DNA of 27,718 bases. Source: Chara braunii (Eukaryota > Streptophyta > Charophyceae > Charales > Characeae). Shown here in pieces: positions 1-9,062 of the stretch. Location of the stretch: positions 157,966 to 185,683 of the forward strand of contig BFEA01000486.1 in NCBI GenBank assembly GCA_003427395.1. The letters are read 5' to 3'. The notes beneath the pieces are model-generated. The model saw nothing but the letters and a program-made list of their open reading frames with translations. It did no database searches and had not been told where the DNA came from. Position numbers and translations under genes: made by a program. How positions within the stretch are numbered: the stretch's first letter is position 1; each line of letters begins with the position of its first letter.

Positions 1-245
1 GGTGGTTAGGTGGTCGGCTTCGCTGGTCGGTTGCGTTGTTGTGTGGTTGTCTGGTTGGGTGGTTGGCCAAGGTCAATACTCAAGTCCAGACCCACATCCA
101 GCACTAGGGCGTGCAGTAGACCCAACTAAAGTGGAGAATACACCTAGGTCCACGCTCAGGTCCACGCATAACCTGTGTCCAACATCAGGTCCATCAGTAC
201 TCTTGGTCCACGTCTTTCATGTATGCACAGGTCCAGGTCTGTAGT
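1..245. repeat. Degenerate GGTT-rich and AGGTCCA-rich low-complexity DNA
   Basis: The first 65 bases are built from GGTT/GGTGG words, and 75-240 carries recurrent GGTCCA/CAGGTCCACG words at irregular spacing (for example 148, 158, 187, 206, 230). I see no coding signal. The GGTCCA words recur around 703 and the related GACACAGGTCAA words around 995-1040, so this is the left part of the same satellite-like neighbourhood. Confidence 0.5.
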
Positions 246-268
246 AAAAAAAAAAAAAAAAAAAAAAA
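246..268. repeat. Poly-A tract, 23 A
   Basis: Uninterrupted A run directly following the GGTCCA-rich block and preceding the CTGY microsatellite. It could be a retroposon tail, but no recognisable element body lies upstream. Confidence 0.9.
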
Positions 269-295
269 GCAAGCAAAAGCGTGCAGCGTAACACT

Positions 296-915
296 GTGTC
301 TGCCTGAGTCTGCCTGTCTGCGTCTGAGTGTGCATGTTTGTGTGTCTGAGTCCACCTGTCTGTGTGCTGCCTGAGTCTGTCTGTGTATATCTGTGTGCTG
401 TGTGTCTACGTGTTGCGTGTGTGCGTGTTGTCTGTGTGTTCCAGTCGTCATGTCTGTGTGCTCCCTGTGTCTGCCTGTCTGTGTGTATCAGTGAATGTAC
501 AGATCAGTGAATGTCTGCCTGCCTGTCTGCTGCATGCCTACCTGACTCTTGCATGCCTGCCTGCCTGCGTGTTGCCTGCCTGTGTGCTGCATGACTGTCT
601 GCTGCATGTTTGTCTGTCTGTCTGTTGCATGCCTGGTTGCCTGTCTACTGCATGCCTGCCTGACTGCTCCAGGCCTGCATGACTGCGTGCTGCATATTCC
701 CAAGGTCCACGTCAACCGCCGCGTGCCCGTCTGCTTCATGCTTGGCTGCCTGTCTGCCGCATGCCTGTCTGCTGCATGCCTGCCTGACTCTTGCATGCCT
801 GCCTGCGTGCGTGTTGCATCTCTGCCTCCCTGTCTGCCATGCCTGCCTCCCTGTCTCCGTCTCTCCCTGTCTGCCTACCTGTCTCTCTGTCTGTCTGCCT
901 GCCTCCCAAGATGCA
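296..915. repeat. Degenerate tetranucleotide array (CTGC/CTGT)n
   Basis: About 600 bases of imperfect four-base repeats (TGCC, TGTC, TGCG, with frequent TGCATGCC words). Open frames run through it on both strands and give Cys/Leu-rich or Gln/Arg/His-rich low-complexity peptides, as expected for an expanded microsatellite rather than a gene. Confidence 0.85.
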
Positions 916-987
916 CGTCAACACGACACAGGCCCAGTCAACATCGACACAGATCTGGGAGCCGCCTTAAGTAAACCTCACCACACG

Positions 988-1049
988 CGGGCCCAGACAT
1001 AGGTCAATGGAGGTACAGGGCGGGCCCAGACACAGGTCAATGGAGGTTC
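988..1049. repeat. 33-bp tandem dimer
   Basis: Two head-to-tail copies (988-1020 and 1021-1049) share CGGGCCCAGACA, then AGGTCAATGGAGGT, with one substitution in the shared part. Confidence 0.8.
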
Positions 1050-1052
1050 CGT

Positions 1053-1232
1053 GGTGGGGTGGTTGGCTGAGTTGGTTGGTTCAGTGGGTGGTGGATGGTT
1101 GGGTGGATGGCTGGTTCGGCGCTTGGGTGGTTGGGTGGTTCTGCGATTGGGTGGTTCGGTGGCTGGGTGGTCAGGTGTTTGGGTAGTTGGGTGGTTGGGT
1201 CGTTCGGTGGTTGCGTAGTTGGGTACTTGGGC
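1053..1232. repeat. GGTTGGGTGGTT-type degenerate minisatellite
   Basis: G/T-only words (GGTT, GGGTGG, GGTTCGGTGG) repeat with a period near 8-12 bases. The same word family opens the window at 1-65. The G runs are short and clustered, so G-quadruplex formation on the plus strand is possible but not shown. Confidence 0.75.
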
Positions 1233-2045
1233 CTGAGCCTGGGCTTGCACCTGCAGCTGCTCCTGGGCCTGGGCCTGTACCTGGAGTTGCACCTGCGTCT
1301 ACATCTAGGACTAACCCTGACCCTGCATCAGCACCTGCACCTGCACCTCAGCTTGCACCTCCACCTGCACCTGCACCTGAGTCTGGGCCTGCACCTAGCC
1401 CTGCACCGGGACCTGCGCCTGCACCTAGGCCTGCATCTGCACCTGCACCTGGACCTGCATCTGGGCTTGCAGCTGGGCCTGCATCTGCACCTGCACCTGG
1501 ACCTGCAACTGGGCCAAGCGAAGGCCGGGGGAGTCCGGATGGCTTGATTCTCCACCAACCAACACTTGGGTGTCCCATCGGTGTGTGCCTTGGCACGCGC
1601 CTGCACCTGGGCCTGGACCTGGGCCTGCACCTTTACATGCACGTGGGCTTGCACGCAGGGCGGCACATGAGCGTGGGCCTGTATCTGGGCCCGGGGCTGC
1701 ACCTGCGCCTGCACCTGGGCCTGCGTCTGTACCTCGACGTGGGGCTACACCTGGGCCTCCACAGCGGGCCTGCACCTAGGCCCAGGACCNATTCGGGATA
1801 GCATGGGTGCCTGCACAGCGGGCCTGCACCTATACATGGCCCTGCATCTGTACATGGGCCAGTGCTTGCACCTGGGCCGAGGCTTGCAGCGGCGCCTACA
1901 CATGGGCGTGCATCAGTGCCTGCACGTGGGCCGGGGCCTGGGCCTGCACCTGGGGCTCCACCTGGGCCCAAGTGCAGGCCCGTTGTCGCGGGTGCACCTG
2001 GGCGTGGACCTGCACCTGCAGGCCTGCATCTGCGGGCATCTGCTG
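1233..2045. repeat. Hexanucleotide minisatellite (CCTGCA/CCTGGG)n with an ambiguous base
   Basis: About 800 bases of imperfect six-base repeats, mostly CCTGCA, CCTGGG and CCTGCG. Because the period is a multiple of three, long frames stay open on both strands: one gives alternating Ala-Pro/Gly-Pro and another Leu-His/Leu-Gly. Three overlapping frames are equally open, which argues against any one being a gene. A single N lies at 1790, at a point where the periodicity also changes, suggesting an assembly join or uncertain repeat length. Confidence 0.85.
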
Positions 2046-2095
2046 GCAGGAGAGTGCAGTCTTTTCACTGCCATCACAATGCCCCCAACACATTC

Positions 2096-2269
2096 TAAGG
2101 GCGTCGCCGCACGAGACACGAAACGAAAAACGAAACGATTGCATCTTCCTGCAGAAAATGGCCAGGTTCATCGGTTTGCTATAAATAGTAACGAGTGTAT
2201 TTTGCCACCTTTCGTGGGCAGATGCACTCGTTTCGTTTTCGTTTCGTGCGTCGTGCGGCGAGAGCCTAA
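2096..2269. mobile_element. PIF/Harbinger-like MITE, 168 bp, flanked by TAA
   Basis: The body is 2099-2266. It starts GGGCGTCGCCGCACGAG and ends as the inverse of GGCTCTCGCCGCACGAC. Complementarity continues inward for about 47 bases through ACGAAACGAAA-type sequence, leaving a loop of about 75 bases that contains CTATAAATAG. TAA flanks both sides (2096-2098, 2267-2269), matching the three-base TWA target duplication and GG-starting termini of the PIF/Harbinger superfamily. There is no room for a transposase, so it is non-autonomous. The superfamily call rests on ends and target site only. Confidence 0.7.
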
Positions 2270-2356
2270 GACTTGAATATTTATTGTTATGGTATGAAAG
2301 GGAAGCTGGATCCTGCTTTCCAGCAGATGTGGCTCCCCCTCAAATAAACCAGGAGC

Positions 2357-2518
2357 GAGGTCCCACTAGCAAAGGGGATTGGATAAATATTTTCTGAATC
2401 CGGACGTGTTTTAAGCGGACATGTAGAAAAGCAGTTCAATCTCGACATTCTGCACACTTCCCACAAACACGTCCAGATTCAGGTCTTCAATCCTATCCTC
2501 TTTGCTAGTGGGACCTTG
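2357..2518. mobile_element. Fold-back inverted repeat, probable MITE
   Basis: Arms 2357-2412 and 2464-2518 are imperfect inverted copies. Both contain GGTCCCACTAGCAAAG and a CCGGACGTGTTT/AAACACGTCCAGA end, separated by a loop of about 50 bases. Weaker complementarity appears to extend outward (GGAGC/GCTCC words near 2352 and 2525). I could not fix termini or a target duplication, so the element type is open. It lies about 90 bases to the right of the Harbinger-like MITE. Confidence 0.6.
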
Positions 2519-2606
2519 CCCAGGGAGCAACAACCGCTGCTCATACGAGCACTAGGGGAGGTTGCTCATATCACTTTCTCTAGTAATGATGTTATGGTTT
2601 TGTATT

Positions 2607-2672
2607 AAAAAAAAAAAAGAAAAAAAAAGGAGGAATCAAAAAAGAAAAAAAGAAAAAAAAAGAAGAAGGAAG
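2607..2672. repeat. A-rich (A)nG low-complexity tract
   Basis: Runs of 3-12 A separated by single or double G, ending in AAGAAGGAAGAG. It resembles an eroded poly-A or purine-only microsatellite. It lies immediately left of the synthetic adaptor junction. Confidence 0.8.
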
Positions 2673-2701
2673 AGTAGATATAAACGGGGCCTGCTGCATT
2701 G

Positions 2702-2739
2702 CTGTCTCTTATACACATCTAGATGTGTATAAGAGACAG
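2702..2739. other. Synthetic Nextera/Tn5 mosaic-end junction (sequencing artefact)
   Basis: The 19 bases CTGTCTCTTATACACATCT are followed directly by their exact reverse complement, AGATGTGTATAAGAGACAG. This is the hyperactive Tn5 mosaic end doubled into the 38-base junction known from Nextera mate-pair circularisation. All 38 positions match, which natural Tn5 ends would not. The sequence is therefore adaptor left in the assembly. The left (to 2701) and right (from 2740) flanks need not be adjacent in the genome, and the real distance between them could be kilobases. Confidence 0.95.
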
Positions 2740-2814
2740 GAGAGAGAGAGAGAGAGAGAGAGGGAAGGAGAGAGAGAGATTACTACATTAGGATCGTGTG
2801 TGTGTGTGTGTGTG
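2740..2814. repeat. (GA)n then (GT)n microsatellites
   Basis: GA dinucleotides occupy about 2740-2780 and GT dinucleotides about 2795-2814. They start exactly at the adaptor junction, so the true extent of the GA tract to the left is unknown. Confidence 0.9.
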
Positions 2815-4100
2815 GGCGCGCCTAGACCGTACGAAAAAACAAAACAAAAAAAACAAAACCTCCGTATGTTAATGGTTCCGAATAATGAGAGCAATTCATC
2901 CTTTTAAAAAATAAAAATATGCCTTCTTGCACAAATCAGCAAGAGTGTAAATGTGAGTCATCAACCCATAATAGTTACTGGCTAAGCGCCCGCGGTGCGA
3001 GCGGTGCCCATCTGAATCCAAAACATAATAATCCTACATGACTCAATCAAGACTCTTCCATACATACCTGCAAGCATACGCACAACATTCAAACAACATC
3101 ACACACACTAAAGGGGTCAACTTTCCGACCTCTTGCAGCTCACACCCTGCCTTATGCACACAAGCCCAACCATTTCCCCACCAAACCTCGACAAAAGTAC
3201 TCAGTATTTAAAAAATGACCATTTATAAAGGAATTGGGTGAAAACCTAAAGAAACATACAAAACCTGGCAAGGGTCAATGCCTTAGGTTGAGAAGCAGGA
3301 GAAATAGGGAATTTGAGTCGTAAACCGACGAATCGGCAACCGACCTGTTATCAGTGATAACAGAAAAGTGATCCTTTTGAAGGATCAAGCTGAACAATTT
3401 AGGCCTTCAATCGAAATACGGGAACTTGCATCACAATACAGGCCAGAGAAAAGTACTACTTATGTTTATGCCAAGAAAAGGAAAATACTCCTTGGCTCGT
3501 AACCTAGCTCCTTTACTAGTACTTAGCCACTAAACATCTCCTCTATCTAGGATAGATCTGCTAAGTAGCTCCTAGCTGAAAAAAATATTATAACTCCTCA
3601 AATTCTGTGAAATTTCGGAAGTGCTTCCCGTAGGAAAAGTGTACTTTCATAATTTCTATGAGTCCAAAAATGACTAACTCTTTCTAATTTGCAGAAATTT
3701 CGGCAACGCTTTCCGTAGGAACCGGAGACTGTCAAGATTTATACAAGGCTGAAAAACAGAAAGACAAAACAAACTATACTTGGGATTGATGAATCAGAAC
3801 CAAGTGATCGCCCGTACATTCTCTACGTGAGAGTGTGGTTAGCTCTGATCCTAACTCCTAGCAGGGTCAGTCCTATCTTCATCCCAAGTCCTCCCTCCCA
3901 TCATCCATCTCATCTACCTATGGCTCCAGCACTTGGCGAGCATCTAAAGCGACTAACCTATCGAAACCGACGCCCCAGAGTAAGAGCCCCCAAGCATGCA
4001 TAAACAAACACCTCTCACAATCTTTCATAAGTTTGACCCAAGTAGTTCGTTAGATCATTTAGTTTTTTTTCCGTTAATAACCCCCTTGCCTATGGCATAG
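2815..4100. other. No gene seen; contains a 27-bp dispersed direct repeat
   Basis: AT-moderate DNA without a convincing reading frame. The only internal structure I can support is a direct repeat at 3609-3635 and 3694-3720: both begin GAAATTTCGG and end CCGTAGGA, with four differences between, 85 bases apart. Such a pair could be remnants of an LTR or a satellite, but no primer-binding site, polypurine tract or reverse transcriptase motif is visible. Confidence 0.5.
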
Positions 4101-4102
4101 AT

Positions 4103-5109
4103 CAGACAAGGCCGTAACTTAAGGGTATGTCCAACCTGCCTAAGTAAACAAGTAAATGCACGCACACTGGACTGCCCTAACTTAAGGGTATGCCTAGTCA
4201 GCTTTAGACAAGGTTACATAGGGCATAGGATTAGGCTGCCCCAACTTAGGGGTGTGCCTAACCTGCCTAAAACAAGCACGGACGACGAATGGTCAGACCG
4301 CCCTAACTTAAGGGTACGTCCGACCTACATAACATCAATGACAAAAACATATCACTAGGCCGCCCTAACTTAAGGGTACGCCTAGCTAGCTTAAACAGGT
4401 TTAGGTACATAAGAGAATATGACCAGGCCGCCCTAACTTAAGGGTACGCTTGATCTGCCTGAACAACGTACAAATGACGTATGGCCAAGCATCCCTAACT
4501 TAAGGGTACGCTTAGTCTCCGTAACGACAATATATGAGAACAACCATTGGTATACTTGCACAAACTTTATATGTTTCTCTCTTATTAGGCAGATGATCAG
4601 ACATACCCAACTTAGGGAGACATTCAATTCTGCCATGTGTTAAGAAGGAAAAATAAAAGAAGATTTATACTAACTCTCTGCGCCCTTGTATTATTACGAG
4701 CATAGGACTGAACCGCCCTAACTTAAGGGTACGCTCAGCCTGCCCGAATTACCTTTATTATATTCTTTATTCGCTTTTCTTCTTTTTCTGTTCTACCTGA
4801 CTTACTGACTGGCTTTCCCAACTTAGGGTGTCCGGTCTGCCAGATGGTATAGGTTCATATAATATATATCAAAATTTTATACTTTAGTTGACCATTTTGT
4901 TCATGGCTTATGACTGAGCTGCCGTAACTTAAGGGTATGCTCAGCCTCATGCCTTTGTCCCCCTCAGAAGAAACATACATACAACTGGGTCTACGCAACT
5001 TGAAATATTCCCAGTCCTGTTTTTCAGCAACCCAAAAGAAACATCAGGATTCTGAGTTCTCCCACCTTAGGGTGTCCATCCTCCTGTTCAGAAACCCCAG
5101 AAAGAAACA
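4103..5109. repeat. Tandem hairpin satellite, core CCCT-AACTTA-AGGG (left part)
   Basis: About twelve units centred near 4120, 4182, 4245, 4306, 4368, 4436, 4498, 4611, 4723, 4823, 4929 and 5070. The period is about 61-69 bases in the first seven, then about 100-140. Each unit has a hexamer loop AACTTA (once CACCTTA-like) enclosed by CCCT/AGGG or CCCC/GGGG. Outside this, a second arm pair differs between units but stays complementary: CTAGGC/GCCTAG (4355, 4380), TTAGGC/GCCTAA (4231, 4256), CTGAGC/GCTCAG (4914, 4939), GGTC-GAC/GTC-GACC (4291, 4318), GACT/AGTC (4170, 4196). No frame crosses the array. Function unknown. Confidence 0.85.
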
Positions 5110-5117
5110 GCGACTGG
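5110..5117. repeat. Left 8-bp target duplication GCGACTGG
   Basis: Identical to 6084-6091 on the other side of the hAT element. An 8-bp duplication is the hAT hallmark. Confidence 0.9.
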
Positions 5118-6083
5118 TAGAGATGAGCATTTTTTTTTGGAATTGGCACTTCACCCAACCCGCCCATAATTTTTTAAGCACCGCCCGCCCTAAAAAAAAC
5201 AAAAACAAAAAATCTCAAGGCGACCCAACCCACCCGAGCGTTTTTTTGAAAATTTCCGACCACACCCAACCCGCCCGTCACCGATAAAAAACCTTCACCC
5301 TGACCCACCCACACCCGCAAGAACAAAATTACCCGCGCGCACCCGGTACCTAATTATTTTCCACCCGCACCCACCCATTCCCCATTGTCTCAGTCCCTTT
5401 GAACATTTGCACGCACCATAGCAACATGACATCCTTGGACGACGACGCAAAACTTTGAAGCATCTCTGCCTGCAGAAATTCGAATCGCTCCACAAGTTTG
5501 AAATTGGGTAGTGAACCTAAGGCTTGCCACTTGCTGTGGTTAGGTCCGATCCCCGCTGTTTTAATGGGAGCGAACACCCCGTTGTTTGGGTCGTGGTCCA
5601 ACTGCCACCAGTAGAGCGTGACACATTTTTTCAAGGAGGACCCCAAATTTTTAGTTGCCACTCTTTTTTTCAAGGATGATAACTTTTTTTCCCAGGGTCT
5701 CCAGGGTGGAGACTTTCTGTTTCCTGGGCCTCCAACCTTAGAAGTCCACAAATGAACCGACGTTTGAAGTCCACAGATGGACCGCAGTTGGGAAATATGT
5801 ATAAGGGGGGGGTGGGGGGTGGGGGGTCGGGGGGAGGGTTCTTATGGGTTGTCCTGGGTCTGTGGGTTGGGTGACCCAGGCCTCGCATTGACCCGCTTGT
5901 CACCCACCAATTCGGGTGACCCTGACCTAACATTGACCCGTCCGTCACCCACCCAGGCTTGCTCACCTTGACCCACCCTCATCCTACCCATGCCAGCTTA
6001 TCAAGACCCACACCTGACCCAATGCCTCGTGGGTGGGGTGGGTGCGGGTGGGTGTGGGTCTGGGTACCCGTTGCTCATCTCTG
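5118..6083. mobile_element. Non-autonomous hAT transposon, 966 bp, inserted into the hairpin satellite
   Basis: Starts TAGAGATGAGCA and ends as the inverse of CAGAGATGAGCA, an 11/12 terminal inverted repeat fitting the hAT YAGRG-type terminus. It is flanked by perfect 8-bp duplications. Subterminal DNA is packed with ACCCAACCCG and GACCCACCC words at both ends (left on the plus strand, right as GGGTGGGTG), typical of hAT transposase-binding repeats and also able to form G-rich structures. The satellite resumes right after the duplication (CCAACTTAGG at 6096), so the insertion postdates the array. No hAT transposase motif is visible; one 133-codon frame lies inside. Confidence 0.92.
5350..5751 (-). 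other. Unrecognised 133-codon open frame inside the hAT element
   Basis: The longest frame in the element that is not simple repeat. The predicted product is a mixed, non-repetitive sequence with basic N-terminal and amphipathic C-terminal stretches (for example GVFAPIKTAGIGPNHSKWQA, then LVERFEFLQAEMLQ). It lacks the hAT catalytic and dimerisation motifs I would expect, and I do not recognise a family. It may be chance, a remnant of the internal part of the autonomous parent, or a captured host exon. The frame runs on into the proline/arginine-rich subterminal repeats without an evident intron. I would not call it a gene. Confidence 0.15.
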
Positions 6084-6091
6084 GCGACTGG
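6084..6091. repeat. Right 8-bp target duplication GCGACTGG
   Basis: Exact copy of 5110-5117. Removing the element and one duplication restores a continuous satellite. Confidence 0.9.
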
Positions 6092-6206
6092 TCCGTCCAA
6101 CTTAGGATAGGCCCATCCCTCAAGATCATACAGTCAGCCCAACAGACATAAATTAAACACAGCACTGAGCCCACATCAACTTAGAGGAACTCAGCCCTGG
6201 GTTGAC
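6092..6206. repeat. Hairpin satellite, right remnant beyond the hAT insertion
   Basis: Two degenerate units: CCAACTTAGG near 6096 and ATCAACTTAGAGG near 6175. The second retains outer arms CTGAG (6165-6169) and CTCAG (6190-6194). The core stem has decayed here, as expected at an array edge. Confidence 0.65.
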
Positions 6207-8430
6207 CTAGATGCCTTCATCCCACCTTCCCCCAGTTCATTCTGGCTGAATTCTCTCAAGGGATTATCTGATCTCTCATATATACTTGTTCGTTTGACCT
6301 TTCACAATGCATGTCCTGACATACATAGCAAACCAAGAACTAATATCCTATCATAATATTATTCAGATACCCAGAGGATAACAGATAGGGGAAGGAATCA
6401 CACGTGTCACACGAGATTAGACCTGAGTGTTCCCTGCCTCCAGAGCCCCGCCTGGGCTCCGGCAGAGCTCCCGCAATCGGTGGGTGGACCTCCCACAAGG
6501 CCTTGATGCGGGCCTACGGGTTGCAATCCCGCCTGCCGCCTTCCTCTCCTAGCCTCAGACTAGACTGAGAGTAAGAAAGATAGAAGTAGAAAGTTCAGAC
6601 TGTCGAGATCCAAAGGAGGGACAACTCAACTCACAATGAGAGGGCCTGGAAATCTCGATGCGCCTGAGGGCCCCGCAATGATGGCCAATGACGTAGTGAA
6701 GGTGTCCCATTCGCGGCCAGAAGGCAGAATGACAGCCCCCTGACAGCCTCCTTAGTCGCAGTAATGACCCCGCCGTAAGAAAGAACAGGAATGACGCACA
6801 TCAATGACGCTCAGCAACGAGCAGTGCTTTGCACAACAAGCAGCGCCGAATAGTGCCCTGCCCTGCAGCAGCATTCAGAATATGCACAGCACAGCAATAA
6901 CCCGCAAAAGTATAGGTAACTAATCCACTATAGCAACTAGAACACTTTTGCAGCCCTCCACATCTTGAAGGCCACAGACCCCCATAGCAGCCGCTTGTTA
7001 CTGCTGCATGCAAGTGGCTGCACGCTTGAGTAAATTTGGCAAGACGGCAGTACAGTCTGACCCAGCAGCTCCGGACAGCAAAAGTCCGTTGTTATCTGAG
7101 CCAGAGCATCAAGCCACAGCAGCACTGACTCCCCACAGTCTCTCGAACCCCAAATGCCACTTCACTGGTCATCAACTTTTGTAATGCTAGCGTCGCCTCA
7201 GTCTCCGCCCCTGCTCAGTATCAACTCACCTACCCCTCAGTCCTAATAGGCCATGCTCATGTTTAAGCCCCTTACAACAGACTGCAGCCTCTTTAAGGCT
7301 TGGCAACCTTAGCCACAGCAAACCCAATGGACCCTGCACACAGCGGTTGTGGCTGCACACAGTGGTGGCCCAGTGGTATAGGCGTAGCAGCAGCTACTGC
7401 ATCAGTAACGCCAACTGTAGTAAGTGCCATATGGTACAGGGCACAATCGAGGTGCACAGATCAAGCTCAGCAGGTGCTCCGTACGTGCGCAGTCAAGGCA
7501 CAACGCAACACTGGGCATACATAGCAAAACGTCGATCAGTAAGTCAACAAACCTGCTAAAAACCCACAGTAAAGGTTGACCGCGATCGTTGGTGGCGGCG
7601 GGGCTATAGCAAGTCACATCAACAACTTCAAACGGACCATCAGAACTGGGAAGCCCAGCACCAGCGTGATGGACTCAAAGCCCAGCACCGCACTCTGTTT
7701 TGCGACGGCCGCCCACCATTAGCAATCCAAGGCTGAAACTAAGAAATAACGAAATGAGTAACTTGATCTGCAATATCAGGTAGGAAACTATCAGGTGCCC
7801 ATTAGGTAGAATGCCCCGGCCTAGAACTGTCGAAGAACCAAAGCAACAAACTTAGATTGTCAAGAAAGCCTGTGCCTGCCAGCATGGCCGAAATCTGAGT
7901 TTTCCTCCTTATCGGTACCTAGCGCCCAGGGTGCGGGCACACAGTTGTTTTACCCCAGCCGAGGAGTGGCGGATCAGCTCGCTAATGTGGTCCGCGGCCA
8001 CAGAAGTACGTGCAACTACTGAGCCTGCAAGACACCGTCGTAACCAAGTGCGTAGTTGCGAAAACTACGGCAGGCAGAGCTCTCTCTTACTCTCCATACG
8101 CACTTGGCGGCCTGCTGTTTTCAAGCTCGCGTTTACAACTCAACAACTTTCTGTGCCCTTCACCCGAGTAGTCTGTCAACGTGCAGAAAGTGAAGAAGCC
8201 TTCTGCTATGACATAGAAATACACAGTGTTTTTCAGCCATGTGTATATAGAGTTAGAGAAGAGCTACTCTCATAACTAGGATGAGTTAGAGCAGCATGAA
8301 TCTTCTGAAAGGATACGGAATTATACACTATTGCCCAGCCATGCGCACAGAAAGATGGAGAAGCTCCTCGATCTCCCCTCTTACTCACCGTCTCTCCTCA
8401 CCCCTTACCTCGATGTACCTAGCCCCCACC
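6207..8430. other. No gene seen
   Basis: About 2.2 kb of mid-GC, apparently unique DNA. Open frames (longest 114 codons, at 7931-8275) show no recognisable domain or codon pattern. CAG/CAGCA-rich words around 6830-7100 and 7300-7440 give mild low complexity. A purely sequence-level match to a Pol III A-box (TGGCCCAGTGG near 7368) has no B-box partner. Confidence 0.4.
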
Positions 8431-8439
8431 CCTCTGTGC

Positions 8440-9062
8440 AAGCATGAGACTAAATCTGCCGCGCGAACGTGGGCAGATACGTGCCCTTGAAGCAGGTACC
8501 CAAAACAGGCATAAGGGAGGAAAAAAAAAAAAAAACAGAAAAACTGAAACGAATCTTCTACTAGAACGCCGGAAGGTGCGTTGCAGTTCCAACCTTCCCT
8601 CTCTCGAGGTTCTTTCCACCCGATATGGCCCGGCCAGGCCACCCAATCCGCCACAGCCTGCCGCATCCGCTTGTGCACGTAAGTCGAACTCTCCCTCTCT
8701 CTTTCTCTCTCTCTCTCTCCCTCTCTTAGATTAGGAGACTTCTACTGCGGAAGGTGGGAAAGAGGGAACCACGAGGGGTCACCGCAATCAAGACACTTCA
8801 CCAGACCAACCACCTTCATAGGAAGTGAGGAGCAGGCGAAATGGTGGGAGCAGCATGGCAGCAGGCGCTCTTAATCACGAAAGTGAGGCAGAGTAGCCAT
8901 AGTAGAACTTGTAGCCCAGTCCATCCCTCTCCAAATATGCCAAATGAGGATGAACTTCCCGCTAGAACATGGGAAGATACACCGCCAACCTCTCCCAGCT
9001 TCTCGACAGTTGGGCGTCGGAACTCGACTTTCGGTTCGTCCCGCACCGCCAACCCAAGGTAA
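8440..9062. repeat. Possible diverged direct duplication (8440-8690 versus 8940-9062)
   Basis: A segment at 8443-8485 (ATGAGACTAAATCTGCCGC, GAACGTGGGCAGATAC) resembles 8945-8988 (ATGAGGATGAACTTCCCGC, GAACATGGGAAGATAC). Both are followed by C-rich DNA ending in a splice-donor-like GTAAGT (8680) or GTAAAT (9060) and a pyrimidine tract. In one frame both encode ARTW(A/E)DT. This could be a duplicated decayed exon or retroelement segment; the resemblance is short and by eye. A 15-A run (8521-8535) and a CT microsatellite (8691-8727) interrupt it. Confidence 0.3.

Noticed and set aside
328-1002. Cys-rich frames that could pass for small secreted proteins
   Set aside because: All derive from CTGY tetranucleotide repeats; composition and overlapping antisense frames match a microsatellite.
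1095-1801. Open frames of 150 and 204 codons with Leu-His or Ala-Pro repeats
   Set aside because: They are translations of a hexamer array in which other phases and the opposite strand are equally open.
2702-2739. Natural transposon end or palindromic regulatory site
   Set aside because: It matches the engineered Tn5 mosaic end exactly in both halves, including bases that differ from natural Tn5 ends.
4103-5109. CRISPR-like array (regular repeats with variable spacers)
   Set aside because: Repeat cores are short and degenerate, spacing varies from 61 to 140, the variable parts next to the core are complementary to each other, and the context is eukaryotic.
7300-7560. tRNA gene suggested by TGGCCCAGTGGTATAGG
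   Set aside because: No B-box or cloverleaf follows; the match is limited to the A-box.
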